A DNA stretch of 33,815 bases from Epulopiscium sp. Nele67-Bin005 (GTDB taxonomy: Bacteria; Bacillota; Clostridia; Lachnospirales; Cellulosilyticaceae): assembly GCA_002007365.1 (NCBI GenBank), contig LNZR01000005.1:1-33815 (forward strand). The letters run 5' to 3'. Under the pieces are notes generated by a model. The model saw only the letters and a program-made list of their open reading frames with translations, had not been told where the DNA came from and made no database searches. Position numbers and translations under genes: made by a program. Of this stretch, positions 1 through 6,548 are shown in pieces. Each line of letters opens with the position of its first letter. Position 1 is the stretch's first letter.

Positions 1-506
1 AACAATTACACGATATTTTTGCTATGGTGCTTCAAGATACTTGGCTTTTTGAAGGAACAATTAAAGAAAATATTATTTACAACCAAACAGATGTTACAAC
101 AGAACAAGTTATTGAAGCTTGTAAATCGGTTGGGGTACACCATATGATTGCTACTTTGCCAGATGGATACGATACAGTTATGAAAAATGCTCCACTATCA
201 ACAGGTGAAAAACAGCTTATAACTATTGCTCGTGCCATGGTAAAAAATGCAGATTTATTAATTTTGGACGAAGCTACAAGTTCAGTTGATACTCGTACCG
301 AAATTTTGATACAAACAGCTATGGATAAACTTGCTACTGGCAAAACTTCTTTTATAATAGCACATCGACTTTCTACTATTAAAAATGCAGATTTAATTTT
401 GGTTATGAAAGACGGTAATATTATAGAAAGTGGTAACCATAATGAACTCCTTTTACGCAAAGGATTTTATGCAGATTTATACAATAGCCAATTTGAAGAA
501 GCCTAA
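1..506 (+). CDS. ABC exporter ATP-binding domain, C-terminal part (5' end outside window)
   Basis: This is the C-terminal half of the nucleotide-binding domain of an ABC exporter, which powers export across the membrane by ATP hydrolysis. The reading frame is open from the first bases (Q-L-H-D-I-F-A precede the first Met), so the gene starts upstream and the Met at 24 is internal. Motifs in order are the Q-loop MVLQDTWLF, the signature LSTGEKQ (a variant of LSGGQ), Walker B LLILDEATSSVD with its catalytic Glu, and the H-loop IIAHRLSTI. The tail, with G-N-H-N-E-L-L, is typical of exporters with a fused transmembrane domain (MsbA/BmrA/LmrA type). A strong terminator follows the stop, so it ends its transcription unit. 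The substrate cannot be read from this part. Confidence 0.93.
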   Translation, partial: QLHDIFAMVLQDTWLFEGTIKENIIYNQTDVTTEQVIEACKSVGVHHMIATLPDGYDTVMKNAPLSTGEKQLITIARAMVKNADLLILDEATSSVDTRTEILIQTAMDKLATGKTSFIIAHRLSTIKNADLILVMKDGNIIESGNHNELLLRKGFYADLYNSQFEEA

Positions 507-543
507 AAAAAGCTATAGAGAAATTTCTCTCTATAGCTTTTTG
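505..543 (+). terminator. intrinsic terminator of the ABC exporter gene
   Basis: The arms agctatagag and ctctatagct flank a short AT loop and are followed by a T run. The hairpin starts directly at the stop codon. A-rich and T-rich flanks on both sides could make it work in either direction. Confidence 0.85.
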
Positions 544-591
544 CTATACAAAATTTATAGGTTATTTGATAGATGAATTTTGTTTTCTAAA

Positions 592-657
592 TCCCAAATG
601 AAATTTTCAAAATCCAGAAATCATGATGATCTACAATTTCTGTCCTAAATTTTTGGT
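592..657. repeat. possible diverged copy of the 81-bp repeat at 31.4 kb
   Basis: The stretch holds ttttcaaaatcc, aaatcatg, atcta and tttctgtcct in the same order and nearly the same spacing as the 81-bp repeats downstream of flgJ. Like those repeats, it lies just after an intrinsic terminator. The match is imperfect and the DNA is AT-rich, so common origin is only suggested. Confidence 0.3.
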
Positions 658-696
658 TTATTTCAAAAAATCAACCAAAAAATTACTCTTTTTTTT
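646..696 (+). other. hairpin followed by a T run in the ABC/MFS intergenic region
   Basis: The arms aatttttggtt and aaccaaaaaatt enclose a 14-nt loop, and a long T run follows (about 688-696). The stem has only four G:C pairs. It could be a second weak terminator behind the ABC gene or a chance AT-rich fold. No gene is seen in 544-877. Confidence 0.35.
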
Positions 697-718
697 ATAT
701 AAATGAGTGTAGTTATCA

Positions 719-738
719 TTTAAATATTTGCGTAATAG
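719..738. repeat. 20-nt copy of the MFS gene 3' end
   Basis: The sequence tttaaatatttgcgtaatag is identical to the 3'-terminal coding part of the MFS gene near 936-955, where it encodes the L-L-R-K-Y-L-N region. It is in the same orientation about 217 bp away. It looks like a remnant of a second copy of the gene end or of a local duplication. The flanks do not match. Confidence 0.6.
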
Positions 739-833
739 CATATGCCTCACCCAATACTAAACCAAAATTACTCCTAACAAAAAGGTTATTATTACTTTTA
801 CTTCATTCGGATTTATCAATTTAAATAATCTTC

Positions 834-855
834 ATACTAGATAGCTATCTAGTAT
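834..855. other. perfect 22-bp palindrome
   Basis: The 11-bp arm atactagatag is followed without spacer by its exact complement. It lies beyond the MFS terminator and far from any start codon. It could be a protein-binding site or a remnant of an element end. There is no T run to make it a terminator. Confidence 0.5.
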
Positions 856-877
856 ATAAATTTCAAATAAAATTTAT

Positions 878-909
878 CACAAAAAAACGAACCCTAAGGC
901 TCGCTCTTT
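878..909 (-). terminator. intrinsic terminator of the MFS gene (32-bp copy 1)
   Basis: Read on the minus strand, the arms cgagcc and gggttcg form a short GC-rich stem followed by seven T. All 32 bases recur identically at 2458-2489, so the MFS module lies between two direct copies of one terminator. Confidence 0.85.
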
Positions 910-912
910 AAT

Positions 913-2082
913 TTAGATATCGGCTTCTTTTTGGTTTAAATATTTGCGTAATAGAATATTAATTATCGCAAATACAAATAAAGTTACTGTTAATAATAGT
1001 ATTGTTACATTTTCTAATGTTACATAATTTGTTAATATAGATATGATTGTAAATGAAGAAGTCCCTGCTAATGCTATTAGTAAACTTTTTATAGAAATTA
1101 TCGTAGCTCTATACTCTGACTTGATTTCAGATTGAAACAATTCGAATTTAATAGGTGCATATATTGAATAACTTATATTACCTGATAAATATAAAACTGG
1201 CATTAAAAATAGTGGTATAAATTCAAAATAAATCATCAATGTAAATGCTACATGTAATATTGATGCTATTACAAATGTATTATTGCTTGGTTTAATAAAC
1301 TTATGGAATACAAATCCTAAAATTGATGAAAATATCAATTGCCCTGCAATTATAAACCCAACAACTTCTGTGGGTAATCCCATATTTGTTAAATGTAATG
1401 AATAAAAACTTTCTACTGCTATAAAAGAAAATGCTGTAATAAAATCCATTAATAAAAATAAACATAGAATTTTTCTACTCTTTATAAAATCAATAACATT
1501 TTTCATACTTATTTTTTCGTCTTCTTCAATATCAACTTTTTCCTGCCTACTTTCCTTAACAAGCAAAACCAATACTAAAGATAATACAATAAATACCATG
1601 TCAATCATAATTATTGTTTGGTATGTAAAAGCCTCAATTACATAACCCCCACAAATACACGCTATTCCATATCCCACATAAAAAAACACTCTGTCTAAAG
1701 CGTTAAACTTTACTAAAAATTCTTCTGGCAAACCCTCTATAATCATAGCTTCAAAACTACCCGAGATACACGTCATTCCAATAGCCTTAATTATGATTGC
1801 TACAAAAATTAGTGCTATATTTTGTGTGAATAATAATGAATACCCAACTAATAATAGTCCTATCCCTATTATTGAGCTTATTTTTCTTCCGTATCTATCA
1901 GAAATATACCCTGTTGGTACTTCAAAAGAAAATTTTGTTATTTGATTAACGAGTAACAGAACTGATATTGTTGATACTGATATTTCTAACTTTGTATTTA
2001 AAATAAGTGCTGTAAAGCTTGAAAATATATTAAAGCTTGAGATAAGCATATATAAAAAGTACACCTTAACATTTCTATCCAT
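913..2082 (-). CDS. MFS drug-type efflux transporter
   Basis: This is a 389-residue major facilitator superfamily protein with about twelve hydrophobic segments. The loop after segment 2 carries the MFS signature GYISDRYGRK (roughly residues 57-66). The size and layout match proton-driven drug exporters of Firmicutes, but the substrate cannot be told. The Shine-Dalgarno ggaaggg lies about eight bases before the ATG. A leader of about 300 nt precedes the gene and contains a 26-codon ORF and alternative hairpins (2105-2246), the layout used by antibiotic-inducible resistance genes. The gene and its leader are bracketed by identical 32-bp terminators, and a 20-nt copy of its 3' end lies downstream, so it may be an inserted cassette. 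The family call is firm. The drug-resistance role is inferred. Confidence 0.88.
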   Translation of the reverse strand: MDRNVKVYFLYMLISSFNIFSSFTALILNTKLEISVSTISVLLLVNQITKFSFEVPTGYISDRYGRKISSIIGIGLLLVGYSLLFTQNIALIFVAIIIKAIGMTCISGSFEAMIIEGLPEEFLVKFNALDRVFFYVGYGIACICGGYVIEAFTYQTIIMIDMVFIVLSLVLVLLVKESRQEKVDIEEDEKISMKNVIDFIKSRKILCLFLLMDFITAFSFIAVESFYSLHLTNMGLPTEVVGFIIAGQLIFSSILGFVFHKFIKPSNNTFVIASILHVAFTLMIYFEFIPLFLMPVLYLSGNISYSIYAPIKFELFQSEIKSEYRATIISIKSLLIALAGTSSFTIISILTNYVTLENVTILLLTVTLFVFAIINILLRKYLNQKEADI

Positions 2083-2104
2083 TTTTACGTCCCTTCCACT
2101 TGTT

Positions 2105-2151
2105 ACATATGAAAGCCGACTATTTCGCTAAGTCTTTACGTAGCTTTCATA
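2105..2151 (-). promoter_or_regulatory. hairpin between leader ORF and MFS gene (putative attenuator)
   Basis: On the minus strand tatgaaagc (2151-2143) can pair with gctttcata (2116-2108), giving nine base pairs, and gact/agtc can pair inside the loop. The same atgaaagcta is also present at the start codon of the leader ORF (2246-2237). The downstream arm therefore has two mutually exclusive partners. The stem ends a few bases before the MFS ribosome-binding site. Confidence 0.6.
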
Positions 2152-2165
2152 ATCAAAAATTTTTC

Positions 2166-2246
2166 TCATATCGTCGATACCCCCCACCATAGATTTTTAA
2201 CAGTTAAATTTACAGTGTTTGGATTTTTCATTTTGATAGCTTTCAT
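2166..2246 (-). CDS. 26-residue leader peptide upstream of the MFS gene
   Basis: This short ORF was read directly from the minus strand. It begins M-K-A-I-K-M-K-N-P-N, ends K-N-L-W-W-G-V-S-T-I and stops at TGA. The ribosome-binding site agaggag lies ten bases before the ATG, which is better than chance for so short an ORF. It lies between the promoter (2398-2426) and the MFS start. Its start region and the segment after its stop carry the same ten bases, both able to pair with the same downstream arm. Leader peptides of this size control erm, tet and other resistance genes by ribosome stalling. That parallel is the basis for the call. The W-W-G end is a possible stall site. No specific family was recognised. 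Confidence 0.6.
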   Translation of the reverse strand: MKAIKMKNPNTVNLTVKNLWWGVSTI

Positions 2247-2278
2247 TCCGACACTTCTCCTCTCTCTTTAAAAAAACA

Positions 2279-2355
2279 TATTCCACTTTGGAATAAACAA
2301 AAAAATTTTCCTATCTAAAATAGGAAAGTGCAAGTTATATTGTATTACAATATAA
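2279..2355 (-). promoter_or_regulatory. three successive hairpins/palindromes in the MFS leader
   Basis: In minus-strand order these are a perfect inverted repeat of ttatattgta around one base (2355-2335), then tttcctat/ataggaaa followed by a T run (about 2327-2300), then attcca/tggaat followed by a T run (2293-2279 and beyond). The last two resemble weak intrinsic terminators ahead of the leader ORF. The first could be a repressor operator of the ttgta-n-tacaa kind. All lie downstream of the promoter. Confidence 0.45.
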
Positions 2356-2397
2356 TTAAATTTTATACCATACTTTATATCTTTATGCACAAATATA

Positions 2398-2426
2398 ATA
2401 TTATCATCTAATTTTATTACTGTCAA
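2398..2426 (-). promoter_or_regulatory. promoter of the leader-MFS unit
   Basis: The minus strand reads TTGACA, 17 bases, TAATAT. The -35 is perfect and the -10 is moderate. Transcription would begin near 2391, giving a leader of about 310 nt. Confidence 0.55.
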
Positions 2427-2457
2427 GCTTATTTATATTCAATCATCTAGTAGTTTC

Positions 2458-2489
2458 CACAAAAAAACGAACCCTAAGGCTCGCTCTTT
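2458..2489 (-). terminator. intrinsic terminator of the AspT-like gene (32-bp copy 2)
   Basis: All 32 bases are identical to 878-909. A short GC-rich stem is followed by seven T on the minus strand. It ends at the base before the stop codon of the AspT-like gene. Confidence 0.85.
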
Positions 2490-3872
2490 TTATAATATTG
2501 GTAACTTATTTAAAACTATAGTAAATAATATCATTCCTAAAAGTGCAAAAGGATAAGTCGCACCATAACCCATAGCTGGCTCATCGCTATCAACAGCTTT
2601 TATACAAGCTCCAAGGCCAGGGGCTGAAGTCATTCCTCCACAAATTGCTCCTGATAACATAACCCAGTTAATTTTAAAGACAAATCTCCCCAAAACAAAA
2701 CCTACAGTCATAGCAACAAAACCTACTGCAAGTGCTGTCATTGCAAGCGTTAAACCAGAACCCATAACAGCATTTAGTGCTAAGTTTCCATATTTTAACC
2801 CAACAATACTTAGGAAAAATGATAATGCAAGCTCACGAATTAGAGATAACGCCTTTGGATCCATACGAAAAGACATAGGGCCAATTTTCCCGATATAACC
2901 AAGCACTAACCCAGCAATCAAAACGCCTCCTGTTGTTCCCAGCGAAATAAATCCAATCCAACCAAAATTTACTTTTATCGCACCAAGAAATACTCCAACC
3001 AAACATACTGTACAAAAAGAAATTACACTAAAATTAGTAATTGGGATTTCTTTTGCCTTTGAACCTTGGCGAGCTTGAGCCATCTCTCTTCTAAAGAGTT
3101 TCTTTTCTTCTTCAATGTCGATATTAAAAACTTTTGCTAACAAATTTGTACCCAAAATAACCATAATAACTCCAAACGGATACGCAACAGCATACCCAAC
3201 CCCAACGCTTCCTGTTGCATTAGTTACAAAAGCTGATTGTTGTTCTTTGGTTAAAGTTGTAGTATTTTGAATAGTTAAAGCTCCTGTTGGGTCAATTACT
3301 TCAAGAATTTCTGCCCTAACTTTATCATCTTGCGTTTCATAAGTACTAGCATACATCGATGCGTGTTCTCCAGCAGCTTCTAGTGCGGCCCCAAGACCTG
3401 GCGAACTAGTTAAAGCTCCAACGTATACTCCAGAAACTTCAAAGGAATTTGTACTAGAGATAATTCCCGTTGCTAAATATGTTGTTGCGGCTCCAGCAAA
3501 TGTAATGCTAAAACCTAAAATAATAAACTTAACTCCATACTTTTTCAAAATAACTGCTAAATCTTTTGCTGTAATTAATGCTACTGATGCAATAAACAAA
3601 GTTAAAGCCGTATCTAAAAAGTAGCTATTAATAACCCCTTCACTAAGTAATCTTTGAGCTATCGAATATCCGTTGGCACTTTCGCCACTATTTACAATAT
3701 CTTGTGCAAAGTTTTGAACAAAATACCCGATAATCAAACCTACAAACATTCCCCCAGATGCGCCAAACTCGAACTTACCAAATTTTATTTGTCCAAACAA
3801 TAAACCAAAAATAACAGTAGTAAACATGAGTGTAAAAGGGTTCATCACAAGCTGGTAAATATTAATTTCCAT
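2490..3872 (-). CDS. AspT/YidE-type putative transporter
   Basis: This is a membrane protein of 460 residues in two related halves, each with about five hydrophobic segments. Each half has the glycine/proline signature of the aspartate-alanine exchanger family: TSSPGLGAALEA in the first half and GGMTSAPGLGA in the second, each followed by a Y-P-F motif. Relatives such as AspT and YbjL have two RCK_C (TrkA_C) domains between the halves. Here only a charged linker of ordinary length is present, so this is a short form. The start is the Met at 3872, placed nine bases behind ggagg. An in-frame ATG seven codons earlier overlaps that site and is rejected. A promoter lies at 3905-3933. The substrate is unknown. 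Exchange of an amino acid or dicarboxylate is only a family-based guess. Confidence 0.75.
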   Translation of the reverse strand: MEINIYQLVMNPFTLMFTTVIFGLLFGQIKFGKFEFGASGGMFVGLIIGYFVQNFAQDIVNSGESANGYSIAQRLLSEGVINSYFLDTALTLFIASVALITAKDLAVILKKYGVKFIILGFSITFAGAATTYLATGIISSTNSFEVSGVYVGALTSSPGLGAALEAAGEHASMYASTYETQDDKVRAEILEVIDPTGALTIQNTTTLTKEQQSAFVTNATGSVGVGYAVAYPFGVIMVILGTNLLAKVFNIDIEEEKKLFRREMAQARQGSKAKEIPITNFSVISFCTVCLVGVFLGAIKVNFGWIGFISLGTTGGVLIAGLVLGYIGKIGPMSFRMDPKALSLIRELALSFFLSIVGLKYGNLALNAVMGSGLTLAMTALAVGFVAMTVGFVLGRFVFKINWVMLSGAICGGMTSAPGLGACIKAVDSDEPAMGYGATYPFALLGMILFTIVLNKLPIL

Positions 3873-3904
3873 TTTTTCTAGCCTCCTATACAATTTCAGT
3901 TTTT

Positions 3905-3933
3905 ATTATACACTATATTTAAGATTTTTTGAA
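3905..3933 (-). promoter_or_regulatory. promoter of the AspT-like gene
   Basis: The minus strand reads TTCAAA, 17 bases, TATAAT. It lies in the 85-bp gap behind the lipoprotein gene, so the two genes need not be one operon. No terminator separates them. Confidence 0.55.
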
Positions 3934-3957
3934 TTGATTTGTAAAAAAAATTATTTT

Positions 3958-5307
3958 TTAGGTGTTCAAAAACTCATCTATTTGACTTTGCAATGCATTC
4001 TTAATATTTAGATAACCTTCGCTATATAGCATTTCGCTTAGCTGTGGCAAGAGGTCATGTGGATTTTGCTTTCCACTAAGAAGCAAGGGCGCTAGTTCTT
4101 TTTCGATGGTTTGGCAAGCCAAAATTTCATTTTTGACTAATTCATTATCAAATCTAAATCCGATAATTGGAGAAATTGTTGGAGTTTCTTCCTTTATAAT
4201 ATAAGTTGGTTGGTTGACCACAAAATATAAATCTGAAATATTCCCTTGGGCTAAAATTTGAGGTTCATAATAATTGTTAAGTTTTATAATTGTATCCTCA
4301 TCTAACTTTTGATAATGAATTCCCTCTATTCCATACGCCAACAAATTTCTTAAATATATATCTGTGTTTACAAGTTCCAAAAATTCAACGCATTTTTGTA
4401 TATGTGGTGAACTTGTGGAAACTACATTGTACGAACTTTGAACAGAATTTGTTGAATGAACAGAATTTGAATATATTTTATTCAAATATGAACTGTCGTC
4501 CAAAATTGATTGTGATAAAACTACTAGTGAATTATTATTTGCAAATACATTTGGATTAATAATTTTATCGTTATACCACTTGTTTATAAGCTCCAAATTA
4601 GATTTTATATTTTCATTTTGCCAAATATTTTCCACTTTGGCTGTTTTATCTGCATAATTTATTCCACTATTTATTGTAACTCTCTCCAAATTTGCACTCT
4701 CAACCAACATTGAATACATTCCTTCATACGTAAAATCAAGTATATACTGGTCAGGATACTCTGTTTTTAATTCATATAATAAATGGTCTACATCTTCCAA
4801 ACTTTTTAAATTATCAAACGAAAATTTTTCTGCTAATTCTTCTTTGTAGGACCAAACCCATTGTTCAGTTGAGCCAGCATTTTTTATAGTTGGGACTCCA
4901 ATTATAGTGTTATTCATCATTACACCTTTCCACAAATTTGACGGAATAGTTTCTTTTAGCAATGATGAGTATGATAAATATGGTGATAAATCTGCAAAAT
5001 ATCCTTGATTTGCAAGGGATATAGCATCTTTTATTGGTGATGCAAAAGCTATATCATAACGTTTGCCATCTTCTATCATTTTGGTTACAACTTCTGAGTA
5101 TTCATTTGGTGCAAAATAATTTATTTCTACAGGATAACCTAATTTTTCTATAGTATATTTGCTTATTTCATTTATAACTAATTCGTTCTCTGGTGGAGTT
5201 ATTCCTTCTGTTAACCAAATTATTGTTTGAGTTTCTTCCTTTATAATAGGTTCGCTACAGCCAGTTAACAAAAGTATAATCGTTAGTGGAAATACTTTTT
5301 TTCTCAT
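3958..5307 (-). CDS. extracellular solute-binding lipoprotein (ABC-type, orphan)
   Basis: This 449-residue exported protein starts with a lipoprotein signal: basic M-R-K-K, a hydrophobic stretch, then the lipobox L-L-T-G-C with the acylated Cys at residue 17. The rest resembles family-1 solute-binding proteins. An early Y-F-A-P-N-E-Y region and D-I-A-F-A-S-P sit where sugar or peptide binders have ligand-contacting strands. The C-terminal part recalls the DUF3502/LipO group. It would be anchored outside the membrane and deliver a solute to an ABC importer. No permease or ATPase gene lies beside it, so its partner is elsewhere or it works as a receptor. A weak ribosome-binding site (gaaagg) precedes the ATG. 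The ligand is unknown. Confidence 0.75.
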   Translation of the reverse strand: MRKKVFPLTIILLLTGCSEPIIKEETQTIIWLTEGITPPENELVINEISKYTIEKLGYPVEINYFAPNEYSEVVTKMIEDGKRYDIAFASPIKDAISLANQGYFADLSPYLSYSSLLKETIPSNLWKGVMMNNTIIGVPTIKNAGSTEQWVWSYKEELAEKFSFDNLKSLEDVDHLLYELKTEYPDQYILDFTYEGMYSMLVESANLERVTINSGINYADKTAKVENIWQNENIKSNLELINKWYNDKIINPNVFANNNSLVVLSQSILDDSSYLNKIYSNSVHSTNSVQSSYNVVSTSSPHIQKCVEFLELVNTDIYLRNLLAYGIEGIHYQKLDEDTIIKLNNYYEPQILAQGNISDLYFVVNQPTYIIKEETPTISPIIGFRFDNELVKNEILACQTIEKELAPLLLSGKQNPHDLLPQLSEMLYSEGYLNIKNALQSQIDEFLNT

Positions 5308-5356
5308 TATGTCACTTGCCTTTCTAAAAATATTTGTACCGTTTGTATTAAAAATC

Positions 5357-5365
5357 TGATATAAT
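5357..5365 (+). promoter_or_regulatory. extended -10 promoter of tcdA
   Basis: The motif TG-A-TATAAT is an extended -10 element. No clear -35 lies upstream, which extended -10 promoters can do without. The first base of the transcript would be near 5372. Confidence 0.6.
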
Positions 5366-5401
5366 GAAACTGTTTATTAAATACTAAAGGAGGATTTTTT
5401 T

Positions 5402-6115
5402 ATGATATACGGACGTACTGAAATGTTGATTGGTACAAAAGCACTAGAACACTTAGGCACTCGCCATGTTGCAGTTTTTGGAATTGGTGGAGTTGGCTCA
5501 TTTACAGTGGAGGCATTGGCACGCTCAGGGGTTGGGCATCTTACTCTTATTGATAAAGATACTGTTGATATCTCAAATCTCAATCGCCAAATCCATGCAA
5601 CTCAACTAACTGTAGGGAAGCCAAAAGTTGAAGTTATGAAGGAGCGTATTTTATCAATCAATCCTAATATTAAAGTTACCACTTTTGAGGAGGTTTATTC
5701 AGCAGATACAGCAGAACGAATTCTTTTAGATGATTATGATTATGTTGTTGATGCAATTGATATGGTCACTTCAAAAATTGATATGGTAGTTAGATGTACA
5801 GAGAGAAATATTCCAATTATTAGTGCGATGGGTGCTGCAAATAAGCTTGACCCTACAAAGCTTGAGGTAACAGACATCTACAAAACGAGTGTTTGCCCTC
5901 TTGCAAAAGTTATGCGCCACGAACTTAAAAAGCGACATATAAAAAAATTAAAAGTTGTATATTCTACAGAAACTCCAATTAAGCCACTTCAGCTTCATAC
6001 CCAAGCAGGAAGACGAGAAACTCCAGCATCTGTAGCTTTTGTGCCTTCTGTTTCTGGATTAATTATTGCAGCTGAGATAGTAAACTATTTTATAAAAGAT
6101 ATTCCACAACAATAA
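5402..6115 (+). CDS. tcdA: tRNA threonylcarbamoyladenosine dehydratase TcdA
   Basis: This 237-residue E1-like enzyme of the ThiF/MoeB/HesA superfamily uses ATP to cyclise the threonylcarbamoyl group of t6A37 in ANN-decoding tRNAs, giving ct6A. The nucleotide-binding loop GIGGVGS (about residues 24-30) is followed by an Asp (LIDKD) and the N-x-N-R-Q element (SNLNRQ), all diagnostic of the superfamily. Further on, D-A-I-D-M-V-T-S-K and the segment C-P-L-A-K-V-M-R match TcdA rather than ThiF or MoeB. There is no rhodanese or MoaD partner nearby, which also favours TcdA. The ATG follows aaaggagg at eight bases. The gene stands alone between its own promoter and terminator. Confidence 0.9.
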   Translation: MIYGRTEMLIGTKALEHLGTRHVAVFGIGGVGSFTVEALARSGVGHLTLIDKDTVDISNLNRQIHATQLTVGKPKVEVMKERILSINPNIKVTTFEEVYSADTAERILLDDYDYVVDAIDMVTSKIDMVVRCTERNIPIISAMGAANKLDPTKLEVTDIYKTSVCPLAKVMRHELKKRHIKKLKVVYSTETPIKPLQLHTQAGRRETPASVAFVPSVSGLIIAAEIVNYFIKDIPQQ

Positions 6116-6117
6116 AA

Positions 6118-6153
6118 GAGCCATACTTCCTAATAATGGAAGTACGGCTTTTT
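6118..6153 (+). terminator. intrinsic terminator of tcdA
   Basis: The stem gccatacttcc/ggaagtacggc has one mismatch and a 7-nt loop, and six T follow. Confidence 0.9.
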
Positions 6154-6155
6154 TA

Positions 6156-6507
6156 TTTGAGAGATTAGAGCTATGAAGAATTGCTCTCAATTCCTTTTAG
6201 GGGGGGGAGGGGGAAGAAATTTATAAAGCTATGTTTACGTAAGGACCCTAACCTCTCAATCATTAAATTGTTTTGCCAAATTTCTTTGTGTGTTCATATT
6301 TATATACTAGCATATATATTTGATTATTTTATAAGGAAATTTTAAATAATTCTTTAACAATCGACTTTTAATTTCATGTTTCGATAACACAATATCCTAA
6401 AATTTCCCAATATTATTAAGAAATTTTTTATTTATAAAAGGTTTTGGTAATAATTTACCCAAAATATACTTTTTAAATTATTTTTTTCACAATATAGCTA
6501 TTTTACA
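6156..6507. other. gene-free region with a G-tract
   Basis: There is no coding region here. The stretch is AT-rich except for eight G, one A and five G at 6200-6213. It separates the convergent tcdA and malQ-glgP units. No promoter was recognised. Confidence 0.6.
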
Positions 6508-6538
6508 CAAAAAAACAGCCCCCACCTAAGTGAGAGCT
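6508..6538 (-). terminator. intrinsic terminator of the malQ-glgP operon
   Basis: The minus-strand stem agctctcac/gtgggggct pairs fully if two G:U pairs are allowed. It has a 4-nt loop and is followed by G and then seven T. Confidence 0.85.
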
Positions 6539-6548
6539 ATTTATTTAA

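Noticed and set aside
77-460. 127-codon minus-strand frame inside the ABC gene
   Set aside because: It is a shadow of the nucleotide-binding domain, which carries all family motifs on the plus strand.
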